Source: Plakobranchus ocellatus | Taxonomy: Eukaryota > Mollusca > Gastropoda > Plakobranchidae | Reading direction: 5' to 3' | Length of the DNA stretch: 26,706 nucleotides | NCBI GenBank assembly: GCA_019648995.1 | Contig: BLXT01003625.1 | Location: 676,893 to 703,598 of the forward strand | Shown: positions 1 through 24,714 of the stretch, one piece after another | Layout: each line of letters starts with the position of its first letter | How positions within the stretch are numbered: the stretch's first letter is position 1 | The notes under the pieces: generated by a model | What the model was told of the DNA's origin: nothing | The model's input: the letters and a program-made list of their open reading frames with translations, nothing else | The model's database searches: none | Translations under genes and position numbers: made by a program

Positions 1-341
1 GGGGGGGGGAATGGAGAGATGAGGATGTTAGAAGGAGGTGGTGGTGGTAAGTGGGCAGCATTAAGTGGAATTCAAATATTTTAATATTGTTTTGATCCTT
101 ATCAACACCCATCGTCTCTGTGGTAGCCACCCTTTCCTATTGTCGCCATTTGTACCCTCCAGATGTATGTTAGTGCTCCAGTTTTGTTTATTTCAAAGTA
201 CCTGCATCATTTTAGCCCCTTTTATTTTCAAACAGTATGTAGAAATGGAGTAAAAGTCTGCATGAGGTAGAGCCTGATTATAAGGTGGTAAAGAAGAGAA
301 TGAAAAGTCAATTCCTATAATTATGTTTTCTCATGCTTTAG
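1..341. other. LARS2: Intron tail upstream of first visible LARS2 exon
   Basis: Starts with a run of nine G and a purine-rich stretch, then AT-rich sequence up to the TTTAG acceptor. I see no coding segment that fits LeuRS. Confidence 0.7.
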
Positions 342-15587
<15,246 letters not shown>

Positions 15588-15588
15588 T

Positions 15589-17273
15589 TGTCACAATGTG
15601 GCTTCCACTGCAACCACTGTTAGATGCAAACAATGAACGACATTGTGACTGTCCCAAAGTTCAAAAGCAGGCCAGGTACTGCAAGTTGAAGTTTGGGATA
15701 TTTAAGGACTTATGACAACATATATACTCAAATGCACCGGACAAACAAGCTCTTTTAAGTTAAATATGAGAATATGTTTATTGTTTACTCTTACTTGTCT
15801 ATCTGTGTGCCTGAGTGTGGCATGTATGTCTGCTTTGGGTGTGTAGAACAAAGATGATACGTCGTGGTAAATATATTTATTAAGGTGAATAATATAATGG
15901 ACAACCAAGAATCTGTATTTTCCAAAGTTACAAAAGAAGGTTAAATGATAGTTACTTAAAGATTCGATTAGTTATTTAAAGATTCAGTTACTTAAACCTA
16001 AGCCTTCATTTTGACAATATCAATTCAATAATTAATTAAAAATTTATAACACGGAAGAGAGAGGGAGAGGATAAAGAACAGGTTTGTTATAACTAATGGG
16101 CGCCCTTACCTTAACTCATAGACAGAAGGACAGGAAAGGAAGTGCTCCATGCAATAAAATAATTTCTAACAATTGTCCAGCTTTAAAATAGATAGTTCGT
16201 GGTCTTGTATCTTGAATAAGCTCTCTTGCATCACTTGGTAAATAGAATGTCCAGTGCAAAATGTAACCTTATAACGTCGCTGGATAGATAAAACTCAGGA
16301 ATCTAAACTTGTCTACAAGTGTCGAATGTTCTTTGAAATTATAAACTTGAACAAATGTTCTTGTCACACTAATGCTTTCATTTATTTATATCAGTGCTTG
16401 ATGACAGCACAAAATGTTCTTGTACACTTCAAAGAGGTGCGGGTGCAGTAGAATTAAATAGTTACACCAGTACCAGGCAGATAAAGTTCACTTCAGTTAA
16501 GTTCCATCAAGGTACCAAACCAGGTACAATCAAAGATACAGTGGCACCGTCCTGATAATAATACAGTAGTACAGACAAAGGTACAATCGAAGACACAGTT
16601 GAAGATACAGTCAAAGGCCACTCTGCCCTGCACCAACCGGTTCTATTCTATATGTAAAGAAACATTAATGTAATTACAACATATTTTTTGTAAATTACGA
16701 CCCTTTATATTTTAGCCGTTAGCTTGAATTAAAGTTTATATTCAAGATACGAAACGGTTGATGAGTGAATCACATTTATTATTATTATTATTATTATCAT
16801 CATTAAAGTTATCAAATTTAATACACCGAGAGCCACACAGCCTAACTTGTATTTCAAATAATCATAACTTCATGATAAATTTAAAGTAAGCTGCTGTTAA
16901 ATTATATCGAAGTTCACATGTTTTTTTAATCATACTGAAACAAATTATCAATGGGCACCAAGGGATCTTCCCCTACCCCTAATGTAGGATAGCCTAACAT
17001 AAACAGTAGTACCTCCCAAGGTGCATCTTAGTCAACCCAAGTTAATTCCTGTGGTCATATCACCATCAAGGGATTGCCTCACGATGCTCAGACTCCCCAG
17101 TAATACACATGATTTATTATATTCCTGCACCCGATAGCCTTAGAGATACTGCAGCCCGGAGAGATACTACCAGACTCAAATTACATTGCACCATGAATGG
17201 AGTCTTTGAAGCAGAAAGAATTGATAAAGAAAAGCGAACATAGACTTTAGACTAAAAGAAACGTTTTGTGACA
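15589..17273 (-). repeat. Left LTR (3' LTR of the minus-strand element), 1,685 bp
   Basis: Ends with the perfect 6-bp inverted termini TGTCAC...GTGACA. It aligns with 20360-22280 along its whole length. Compared with that copy it lacks about 226 bp (junction near 16965) and a 24-bp tandem duplication. It carries an ATT microsatellite near 16776 and short degenerate GGTACAATC-(A)AAGA-ACAG repeats near 16520-16610. In the element's sense, AATAAA signals lie at 15777-15782 and 15876-15881. On the + strand, AATAAA at 16153-16158 could serve as a poly(A) signal for LARS2 transcripts running into the LTR. Confidence 0.93.
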
Positions 17274-17284
17274 TCTCCCCCTTT
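17274..17284 (-). promoter_or_regulatory. Polypurine tract (plus-strand primer) of the retrotransposon
   Basis: On the minus strand, AAAGGGGGAGA lies directly before TGTCAC of the 3' LTR, exactly where the purine primer for second-strand synthesis belongs. This fixes the element's orientation. Confidence 0.85.
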
Positions 17285-17338
17285 AAGAATGAATTTCTCT
17301 AAAATTCAGAGCTTACAACACAAAACATTTCTGTTAGT

Positions 17339-17767
17339 TCACCCATGACAAGAAGTCAGGACCATGGTCTCTGACCCTTTTACTGATCTTAGGTTGAATC
17401 TATATTGGCCGAGCAATAATGCCCACCTCATCAATCTTCCGTTTTCGGACTTTGCCCTATTCAAATATAACAATGGGGCATGATCTGTCTCAACAACGAA
17501 CTCCCGTCCTAGAAGGTAAGTGCTAAGACTTTTCACCGCCCATACCAGAGCCAGACATTCCTTTTCTACCACGCTACATCTTTGTTCTCTTGGTAAGAGT
17601 TTGCGACTAAGGTAGCCGACAGGGTACTTTTCTCCTTCATGTTCTTGCTTTAAGACCGCTCCTAGATCGGTATCTGAGGCATCTACTGCCAAAATAAACT
17701 GCTTCTCAAAATCAGGCAGACTCAAGACTGGCTCGCTTGTAAGGATGGCCTTTAACTTATTGAAAGC
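17339..17767 (-). pseudogene. RNase H domain of retrotransposon pol
   Basis: Continues the RT frame after a TGA at 17768-17770. It shows the gypsy-type RNase H sequence: FILAVDASD (first acidic residue), a central VEKECLALVWAV (Glu), and VETDHAPLLYL (second Asp). A one-base frameshift around 17360-17370 disrupts the last segment, where the ...ADFLSR-type end should lie, and the frame stops at 17339. Only about 55 bp separate it from the polypurine tract, so no integrase can follow. It would degrade the RNA strand of the RNA-DNA hybrid during reverse transcription. Confidence 0.88.
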
Positions 17768-18889
17768 TCATTGTTGGGGCTCTTCCCATTCGATTCGATT
17801 CGGCTTGTGTTTTCTTGTGGTGTCTGTTAGGGGACTTGTGATCGCCGCAAAATTAGGGACATATCTTCTGTAAAATGAGGCAAGACCTATGAAGCTTCTC
17901 ATTTGTGTCTTTTTTTGTGGTGGCAAAGCATTTTTGATAGCTTCCACTTTATCCAAAGTTGGAGTCAAAGTCCCACTCCCAATCTTGTGCCCAAGAAACT
18001 TCACATGTGAATTGGCAAGCTTGCACTTAGTGGGTTTGGCTGTAAGCCCAGCCTCCCGCAGTTTACTTAAAACTGTCCTAAGACTTTTCAAATGACTTTC
18101 CCACGTAGAATTGTGGATAACGATATCGTCAATGTAGTTCTTGACATTTGGAACATCTTTCAGTACTCGTGTCATTAGCCTAGAAAATGCTGCTGGGGCG
18201 CATTGTAGCCCGAATGGCATCACTTTGAACTTCATCAGCCCTAATTCTGTCGGGAATGCAGTGATGGCTTTTGAGTTTTCTGACAAGGGCACTTGCCAAT
18301 AACTCTTGCACAGGCCGATTTTGGAGACATATCGGCTCTCCTTACCGATTTGTTGAAACAGGTCGTCGAGTCGCGTCATAGGCTCAGCATCAAAGACCGT
18401 GATGTTATTTAGTTGGCGAAAATCGACGCAGTATCTATTTGTACCATCTTTTTTCTTCACTATTACTGGAGGAGAAGTGTATGGGCTATCTGAAGGTTCG
18501 ATAATGCCTGCCTCCATCATAGCCTGAACTTCCTTTCGGAATTCTGCCTGAAGCGCTTGTGGTGTCGGGTATGGCTTTTTCCTAACCGGTACATTGGATG
18601 TCAGTTTTGTATCATAAGTATATGCCGATGTTCTCCCAGGGACATCGGTTAGAACATCTGCGAACTCCCTCAAAAGAGAAGTCAATTCTTTCTTTTGGTG
18701 GCTGTCCAGTTCACCATCAATCTGCACATCCTTATAGGTTTGTGTTTGTTGGAGACTCAGTGTCTCTATCTTTGGCCCTTGATCTTGATGCTCAGTACCA
18801 TCTTCTTCCTCATCGATCAAAGCAGCCACGGCACAGTGCAAAACTCCAATCTCATGTGCCTGATTCCCACTGGACTCATGGGGTCCCAA
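17768..18889 (-). pseudogene. Reverse transcriptase domain of retrotransposon pol (Ty3/gypsy type)
   Basis: A 373-codon open stretch, closed by a premature TGA that separates it from the RNase H in the same frame. Visible in order: an acidic linker, the entry PYPTPQALQAEFRKEVQ, IIEPSDSPYTSPPVIVKKKDG, CVDFRQLN, the palm motif A region, ITAFPTELGLMKFKVMPFGL, YIDDIV (motif C, 18125-18136), and the thumb/connection KFLGHKIG and MRSFIGLASFYRRYVPNFA. In motif A the codon at 18314-18316 is GGC (Gly) where gypsy-type enzymes have the first catalytic Asp (KIGLCKSYWQ). That change alone would abolish polymerase activity. The 5' end overlaps the integrase frame through a frameshift near 18840-18895. Confidence 0.92.
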
Positions 18890-19440
18890 TATTTCTTAAG
18901 CATATTGGCATGGTACGTTTTTTCAGCTTTCCCCACAGCAACTTTGTAGTTATTCTCACCTAATCGTTGTAAGACAACGAAAGGACCTTGCCACTTTAGC
19001 TGTAACTTATTGAATTTTGTAGGCAAGAGCAAAAGTACTTTTTCCCAACCTCAAATCTCCTTGCTTTTGTTTTTAAATCGAAATGCTTTTTGTACCTCTT
19101 TGAGGCGTTCTTCAGGTTGTCGTGGGCAACCTCGATCACTTTTTCCATCTTTTCAGCCAAATTGATGACATACTGATAGATTGTCTTGACCTCTTCATCT
19201 TTTATATCCTCCTTCCATAGTTCGCAGAGAATTGTCATCGGGCCCCTGACGGGTCGAGTATAGAGGAGTTCGAAAGGAGAGAATCCCAGTGACTCCTGTG
19301 GTGCTTCTCTATAAGCAAACAACGCTGCATTGATGTATCTGTCCCAATCCTTTGGTCTATCTGATGCCAACCCTTAAGCATGCCTTAGAGCGTTGCGTTG
19401 AATTTTTCCACAATCCCTTGCCTTGAGGATGTTACTTCAA
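18817..19440 (-). pseudogene. Integrase C-terminal part of retrotransposon pol, upstream of RT
   Basis: The recognisable part begins near 19436 with GIVEKFNATL (end of the catalytic core), broken by TAA at 19385-19387 and a one-base loss near 19372. It continues as DRPKDWDRYINAALFAYREAPQ and GFSPFELLYTRPVRGP down to about 19045, where a one-base slip in an A-run shifts frame. The C-terminal module KLQLKWQGPFVVLQRLGENNYKV (GPY/F-type) and MLKKYW follow, and then a shift leads into the RT frame. The zinc-binding N-terminal domain and most of the DDE core are absent. Position upstream of RT is opposite to ordinary Ty3/gypsy elements. Confidence 0.88.
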
Positions 19441-20336
19441 TGATTAATGTACAAAATTCATCACTGAGACAACAACTAGATCTTGGCTACAGAATTTAAC
19501 CCGAACTTTTATATATTTATCAACAATCCGGTATTGCGCACCATCTGCACATACATAAGATTTTTTTTTTCACAACAAATACTGTGCATGAAATGCACCT
19601 TGGACTTATTCCTCAGGCAATCAATTTCTTATGTGCGCCAGACGCAACACTAAAATATCCCAACTAAAGAAGGGATCAACTCTAGGGACTCTTCAACTCC
19701 CTGTCAAATAGAACAATAATTGCTTTGCAATTTTTTTTTCTCTGAAAGTTAGTTGCCAAACAAAACAACTCAGTATTAAAGTCGATACTAGTTTATATTA
19801 ACTTTCGTTCTCTCACTTTGACCCTAAGCCTGCGATGGCTCTTTCGGATCTGTAACTAGTACGAAACAGACAATATCGGGCCCTACTCTGGCTCCAATTA
19901 CTGTTCTCACTGTTTCAAAACACCTCTAGTTACTTAACTCATAGAAAGCTCCCTCTATGAATTCCTTTTCTTATCCCACTACATGTATGATTTTATTCAG
20001 TCATGTTGAAAATAATATGATCACTTTGTTACCCCTTATCTTTATAAGTGTAACTTTACTGTTTTCAATCTGAACTACTATAGAACGTTTCTCACTGTAA
20101 AGTTCTAATGAGTAAAATGTTCCCAGTGTTCAACAGTACTCATAGGCGAGGCAGAAATTAGATGAATTCTAGAACCCAGACAAACTATTTAACTGTGGCC
20201 ATGCAATTAAAAAAATTTATCTAAGTGGTTCTTTCATGAATTCGTGGACCTTTGACTGTACTCAATGCTTACAAATTCTTTTGATAGATAAGAGTCAAAA
20301 TAACTGTAATCGTGCTTTGTACAATGATGTCAGAAC
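19441..20336 (-). other. Internal region of the retrotransposon without coding signal
   Basis: About 0.9 kb between the integrase remnant and the primer-binding site. gag and protease would be expected here, but I find no CCHC zinc knuckle, no D-S/T-G protease motif and no long open frame in any minus-strand frame. It could be a leader left after deletion, or heavily decayed gag. Confidence 0.6.
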
Positions 20337-20354
20337 ATCCCACCGCTGCCACCA
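20337..20354 (-). promoter_or_regulatory. Primer-binding site complementary to a tRNA-Leu 3' end
   Basis: The + strand reads ATCCCACCGCTGCCACCA. That is the 3' end of an animal cytosolic tRNA-Leu (AAG type, as I recall it) including the added CCA. On the element's strand it starts TGGTGGCAGC, five bases inside the 5' LTR (spacer 20355-20359). Confidence 0.8.
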
Positions 20355-20359
20355 AAACA

Positions 20360-22280
20360 TGTCATAATGTGGCTCCCGCTGCAACCACTGTTAGGTGCAA
20401 ACAATGAACGACACTGTGACTGTCCCAAAGTCCAAAAGCAGGCCAGGTACTGCAAGTTGAAGTTTGGGATATTTAAGGACTTATGACAAATGCACGGGAC
20501 AAACAAGCTCTTTTAAGTTATATGAGAATATGTTTATTGTTTACTCTTACTTGTCTGTCTGTGAGCCTGAGAGTGGCATATATGTCTGCTTTGAGTGTGT
20601 AGAACAAAGATGATACATCATGGTAAATATATTTATTATGGTGAATAATAATGGACAACCAAGAATCTGTATTTTCCAAAGTTACAAAAGAAGGTTAAAT
20701 AATAGCTACTTGAAGATTCGATTAGTTATTTAAAGATTCAGTTACTTAAACGTAAGCCTTAATTTTGAAAATATCATTTCAATAATTAATAACACGGAAG
20801 AGAGAGGGAGAGGATAAAGAACAGGTTTGTTATAATAATGGGCGCCCTTACCTTAACTCATGGACAGAAGGACAGGAAAGGAAGTGCTCCATGCAATAAA
20901 ACAATTTCTAATAATTGTCCAGCTTTAAAATAGATAGTTCGTGGTCTTGTATCTTGAATAAGCTCTCTTACGTCACTTGGTAAATAGAATGTCCATTGCA
21001 AAATGTAACCTTATATTAAACGTCGTTGGATAGATAAAACTCAGGAATCTAATCTTGTCTACAAGTGTCAAATGTTCTTTGAAATTATAAACTTGAGAAA
21101 TGTTCTTGTCACACTAATACTTTCATTTATTTGTATCTGTGCTTGATGACAGCACAAAATGTTCTTGTACACTTCAAAGAGGTGCGGGTGCAGTAGAATC
21201 AAAGAGTTACACCGGTACCAGGCAGATAAAGTTCACTTCAGTTAAGTTCCATCAATGTACCAAACCAGGTACAATCAAAGATACAGTGGTACCGTCCTGA
21301 TAATAATACAGTAGTACAGACAAAGGTACAATCGAAGATACAGTTGAAGATAGAGTCAAAGGCCACTCTGCCCAGCGCCAACCGGTTCTATTCTATATGG
21401 AAAGAAACATTAATGTAATTACAACATATATTTTGTAAATTACAACCCTTTATATTTTAGCTGTTAGCTTGAATTAAAGTTTAGCTGTTAGCTTGAATTA
21501 AAGTTTATATTCAAGATACGAAACGGTTGATGAGTGAATCACATTTATTATTATTATTATTATTATCATCATTAAAGTTATCAAATTTAATACACCAAGA
21601 GCCATACAGCCTAACTTGTATTTCAAATAATCATAACTTCATGATAAATTTAAAGTAAGCTACTGTTAAATTATATCGAAGTTCACATGTTTTTTTAATC
21701 ATACTGAAACAAATTATCAATGCGCACTAAGGGATTAACACTTGTATAACTAGTAACAACTCAACACCTTAGAACCAAAAACTGAAAAAGTAAGATGACT
21801 CTCAGAGCCCGTGAATGGGATCTTCACAATTTCTAAATTAATTCTTCAGAGAGCTGGAGTGCCTAGAATGCTCTTCTCGGTTCTGCTCTGAAATGCAGAC
21901 TGATTCTTACTTCCAAATCAACAGTTTTAATATACAGATTTCACTAGTTCTATCCCAAAATCTTCCCCTACCCCTAATGTAGGATAGCCTAACAATAAAC
22001 AGTAGTACCTCCCAAGACGCATCTTAGTCAACCCAAGTTAATTCCTGGGGTCATATCACCGTCAAGGGATTGCCTCACGATGCTCGGACTCCCCAGTAAT
22101 ATACATGATTTATTATATTCCTGCACCCGATAGCCTTAGAGATACTGCAGCTCGGAGAGATACTACCAGACTCAAATTACATTGCACCGTGAACGGAGTC
22201 TTTGAAGCAGAAAGAATTTATAAAGAAAAGCGAACAGAGACTTTAGACTAAAAGAATCAACAAAGAAACGTTTTGTGACA
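20360..22280 (-). repeat. Right LTR (5' LTR of the minus-strand element), 1,921 bp
   Basis: Begins TGTCAT (the left LTR has TGTCAC) and ends GTGACA. In the first ~128 aligned bases it differs from the left LTR by six substitutions, all transitions. It contains about 226 bp (21736-21961) absent from the left LTR, and a 24-bp tandem duplication at about 21458-21506. In the element's sense this LTR would carry the promoter; a TATA-like ATATAGAATAG lies on the minus strand near 21390-21400. Confidence 0.93.
21458..21506. repeat. 24-bp tandem duplication inside the right LTR
   Basis: TAGCTGTTAGCTTGAATTAA plus four bases occurs twice in a row. The left LTR has one copy (with one substitution) near 16717-16740. 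Confidence 0.9.
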
Positions 22281-22285
22281 CTGAT
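22281..22285. repeat. Target-site duplication CTGAT (right)
   Basis: Matches 15584-15588 and marks the far edge of the retrotransposon. Joining the flanks gives AGC-TGA-TAA-AGG, so the empty site had tandem in-frame stops TGA TAA. Confidence 0.95.
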
Positions 22286-22860
22286 AAAGGATCTCTATCA
22301 TCGTGCACTGTTGATATTTATGAAAAAAGATGGGTTTTTGTTGAGTGATTTTCTTTGCTATAATTAAGCATTAAATGCTGATTTCATGTCCATCAACTTT
22401 CATCAGAGATGACCCTTTTTTTTTATATAATCTTGTTATAATGGATCCTTATTATTAAATTTGAGAATAGAAATAACTTTTGCTAATGAATTCTACGTGT
22501 TTGTTAAAGCTTATTTTTGTAAATATTATCACAATGCATGGAGATTAAAAGAAGTTGTTATAGTGCTTTGTGTGAGACATTAGATATTTTGTTGAACCCA
22601 TTTGAAAGGTTTTATAGATGATCTCTGAAAGAAAATGTGATTATTTATAAAGCATGATTTAGCATAAATTTTTTAGTAGTGGTGCTGTGAATATAAAGCA
22701 GATCATATTGTTAACATGTATTCTATTTTACTTAAAACACAAGATCTACCATTGGTTTCCTTGACAAAAGTGTTATTTGATAAAAAATATCTTAGCATCA
22801 ATGCTGATATCCAAAAAGATTCTAAAAAGGTGATAATAAATCTTGGTTGCAATTTTTATT
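22286..22860 (+). other. LARS2: Displaced native 3' UTR of LARS2 (extent inferred)
   Basis: Before the insertion this sequence directly followed the LARS2 stop. Candidate poly(A) signals on the + strand are ATTAAA at 22370-22375 and AATAAA at 22835-22840, the latter followed by T-rich sequence. The end of the UTR is a guess. Confidence 0.45.
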
Positions 22861-23500
22861 TTCATGCTTTCTATCACTCTCATTTTGATCACAAGCTCAT
22901 ATGCTACTTTGTGTATCTGAGTAATTGATTTAAGAATGCTTTTTCACTAAATTATTCTTTTTAAAAGGTACAAGAACTTTACTCAATAATTTTTTATCAA
23001 AGTTTTTAATGAAATGAATTTTTGTACAATTGAAATTAATTTTCGGTTTCCAGTGTATTTTTATTTTCCTTTTTTTGCCTGATTTAAAACAGATTTACCT
23101 ACAGTTGAAACAAACTGTTTGAGGTAACTCTCTTAGGACATTTTTGCTAGGAAAATTGGAGAAAAAATCACTGACAGTTAAAGCAAAACTAAAATATCAA
23201 TGAAGTTAAACACCTATACTAGCTTCTTGATATATTTTAACAGTTGCCTTCCGTGGTGACCACCTTATATTTTTTCCACTACTGTTGTCACACACTATGG
23301 AAAGATAATACAGTGGCCCATCATGTGAGAGTTTTAACTCCACCATTTATATTGAAATTTTAAATCAAGTTTAGAAAAATATTCCTTGGATGAAAACCCA
23401 CTATTTTTTAAATTTTTAGCCTCGGAAATTCATGTAAAATGTGTTTGATCAATTCAAAATTATCAAATATTTTCCTATGATTTGGAGCTGATTTTGTATG
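22861..23500. other. Intergenic sequence, no feature seen
   Basis: AT-rich, with no coding segment or repeat end recognised. Confidence 0.6.
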
Positions 23501-23510
23501 TTAAAACTTA

Positions 23511-23586
23511 CATTGCTACATTCGACTTGAGTCGAAAATGCTAACTTCCTTTTCCATTGCTGAATTCGACTCGAATCAAATGCAAG
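23511..23586. repeat. Subterminal direct repeats, each with a TTCGA palindrome
   Basis: Two units about 46 bp apart start CATTGCTACATTCGACT (23511) and CATTGCTGAATTCGACT (23557). The first holds TTCGACT-TG-AGTCGAA, the second ATTCGA-C-TCGAAT, both near-perfect palindromes. In DNA transposons such subterminal repeats often bind transposase; here that is inference. Confidence 0.65.
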
Positions 23587-23743
23587 ACTAACTCAATAAA
23601 ACAGGTGATGAACGTTCTGGACGTTTGTTTTGATATGTTGCTGTGACTTTCCTTGATTCAGGGAAGTGTTTAGTTTCATTTTCATGCATATGATCGAAAA
23701 TAGAGGCATTAGTGTTCATAATTGATTTAATTTTATTGTTGTG

Positions 23744-23938
23744 ATCGTAGAGAACATTATATCTAGAGTTGAAATAGCTTGTGCCAATGTCCCCACGCCC
23801 TCCAGCCAAGATTATGACTCTGGAACCATAATTACAGGCAGCAGTGGCTCAGAATTCGATCTAGATCTATCTAGTGACAAAGATGGGCCTAATTGGGCTC
23901 AAGTAGCATCTAAACTTAGATCTAAGACTCCCCCATAA
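23744..23938 (+). pseudogene. Possible N-terminal remnant of a piggyBac-type transposase
   Basis: A 65-codon open stretch ending TAA at 23936-23938. It holds a Ser/Asp-rich patch (GSSGSEFDLDLSSDKDGP) followed by NWAQVASKLRSKTPP. Acidic serine-rich N-termini followed by a tryptophan and a proline-rich turn are common in piggyBac transposases. None of the catalytic core is present. It could equally be unrelated chance coding. Confidence 0.3.
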
Positions 23939-24334
23939 GTGGGCATGGCACCCATACAGCTAATCAGGGAGTTTGTGATTTTCAGTGGCAGTATTATTAG
24001 ACGAAGCGTAGAGTGGAAAATAAACTATATCGCTCAAACTGTAGGTGTAATGAGCAGTTCAGAAAAATTAAAAACAACACACCATGAGGTGAACCAAACA
24101 AAATTTGTGGAATTTTATTTCACTTTATTTGGTTTGTTATTCGTTGACTTGCATACGAAGTTTTGTTCATTTTTGTCCAAAAAAAATGTGTAAAACTGCA
24201 AACTGTCTGCAAAGCATTCAATACAATGAAATCCACATTCTTTTCATCCAAATTTAGTCACATTACAAGCCACACCTTCTTCACACAACCACTCAAAAGT
24301 TTTTTTCTTTATTACCTCATAAAATAAAAAATTC

Positions 24335-24370
24335 AAGATGGCGAACCTTGTCATGTGACGTAATTTGCAT
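24335..24370 (+). promoter_or_regulatory. Cluster of transcription-factor-like motifs inside the TTAA-bounded element
   Basis: AAGATGGCG (24335-24343, YY1-like), TGACGTAA (24356-24363, CRE/ATF-like) and ATTTGCAT (24363-24370, perfect octamer) lie within 36 bp. These may be part of a transposon promoter reading toward or away from the right end. Motif matches only; no function shown. Confidence 0.35.
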
Positions 24371-24714
24371 AAATATATTTATTCAAAATAATCTTTGATC
24401 TGCCTTGAGTCTATCCCGAAAGTTTCATGACTTTTGTTTGCAGATACAATATTTCATGTGAAACATTCATAATTCCTTTGTTTTTCAACAAAGGGCTCAG
24501 CAATGGGAAAGTATTTTAGGTTAAAAGTTTTAGCAACGTAAGTGTTAAACCAAATTACCTTTCAACTTATCATCGTATCCTTGATGGGTAGTTTGAGGCT
24601 GCCTAACATTAACAAAATGAATAATGAAGATCCGCTCTCACCCAGAAGTATTCACAGTGTAATAGGTAGCTCTGTATCTCCAGCAGAGCCCCACTAATGA
24701 GGATGGTAGTGGTG

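Larger units (their letters stand above)
15589..22280 (-). mobile_element. Gmr1-like Ty3/gypsy LTR retrotransposon, defective copy
   Basis: The 6,692-bp element is flanked by CTGAT duplications. LTRs: 15589-17273 (3' LTR in the element's sense) and 20360-22280 (5' LTR). The internal part is 3,086 bp. Read on the minus strand it has a primer-binding site, about 0.87 kb without coding signal, the integrase C-terminal part, reverse transcriptase, RNase H, and a polypurine tract touching the 3' LTR. Integrase upstream of RT with gypsy-type sequence (GPF module; VDFRQLN and YIDD in RT) fits the Gmr1-like group, first known from deuterostomes. gag, protease and the N-terminal and most core integrase regions are not visible. 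Two premature stops, several frameshifts and a lost RT catalytic residue make it non-functional. Confidence 0.9.
23501..24548. mobile_element. piggyBac-like non-autonomous DNA transposon (about 1.05 kb)
   Basis: Bounded by TTAA at 23501-23504 and 24545-24548, the target sequence piggyBac elements duplicate. Inside, the ends are inverted repeats: the left reads TTAAAACTTACATTGCTACA, and the right, complemented, reads TTAACACTTACGTTGCTAAA (17 of 20 positions agree). It has subterminal palindromic repeats on the left and a short acidic open stretch in the middle, but no transposase core. This fits an internally deleted copy. The family assignment rests on TTAA plus TIR structure, not on protein homology. 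Confidence 0.55.

Noticed and set aside
18598..18963. Plus-strand open frames over the retrotransposon
   Set aside because: Shadows of the minus-strand reverse transcriptase and integrase coding sequence.
15589..22280. Ty1/copia assignment based on domain order alone
   Set aside because: RT, RNase H and the GPF-type integrase end are gypsy-like in sequence, so order alone is misleading; a Gmr1-like element explains both.
22716..22928. 70-codon open stretch downstream of the retrotransposon
   Set aside because: No recognisable motif; lies in the displaced 3' flank of LARS2 and looks like chance.
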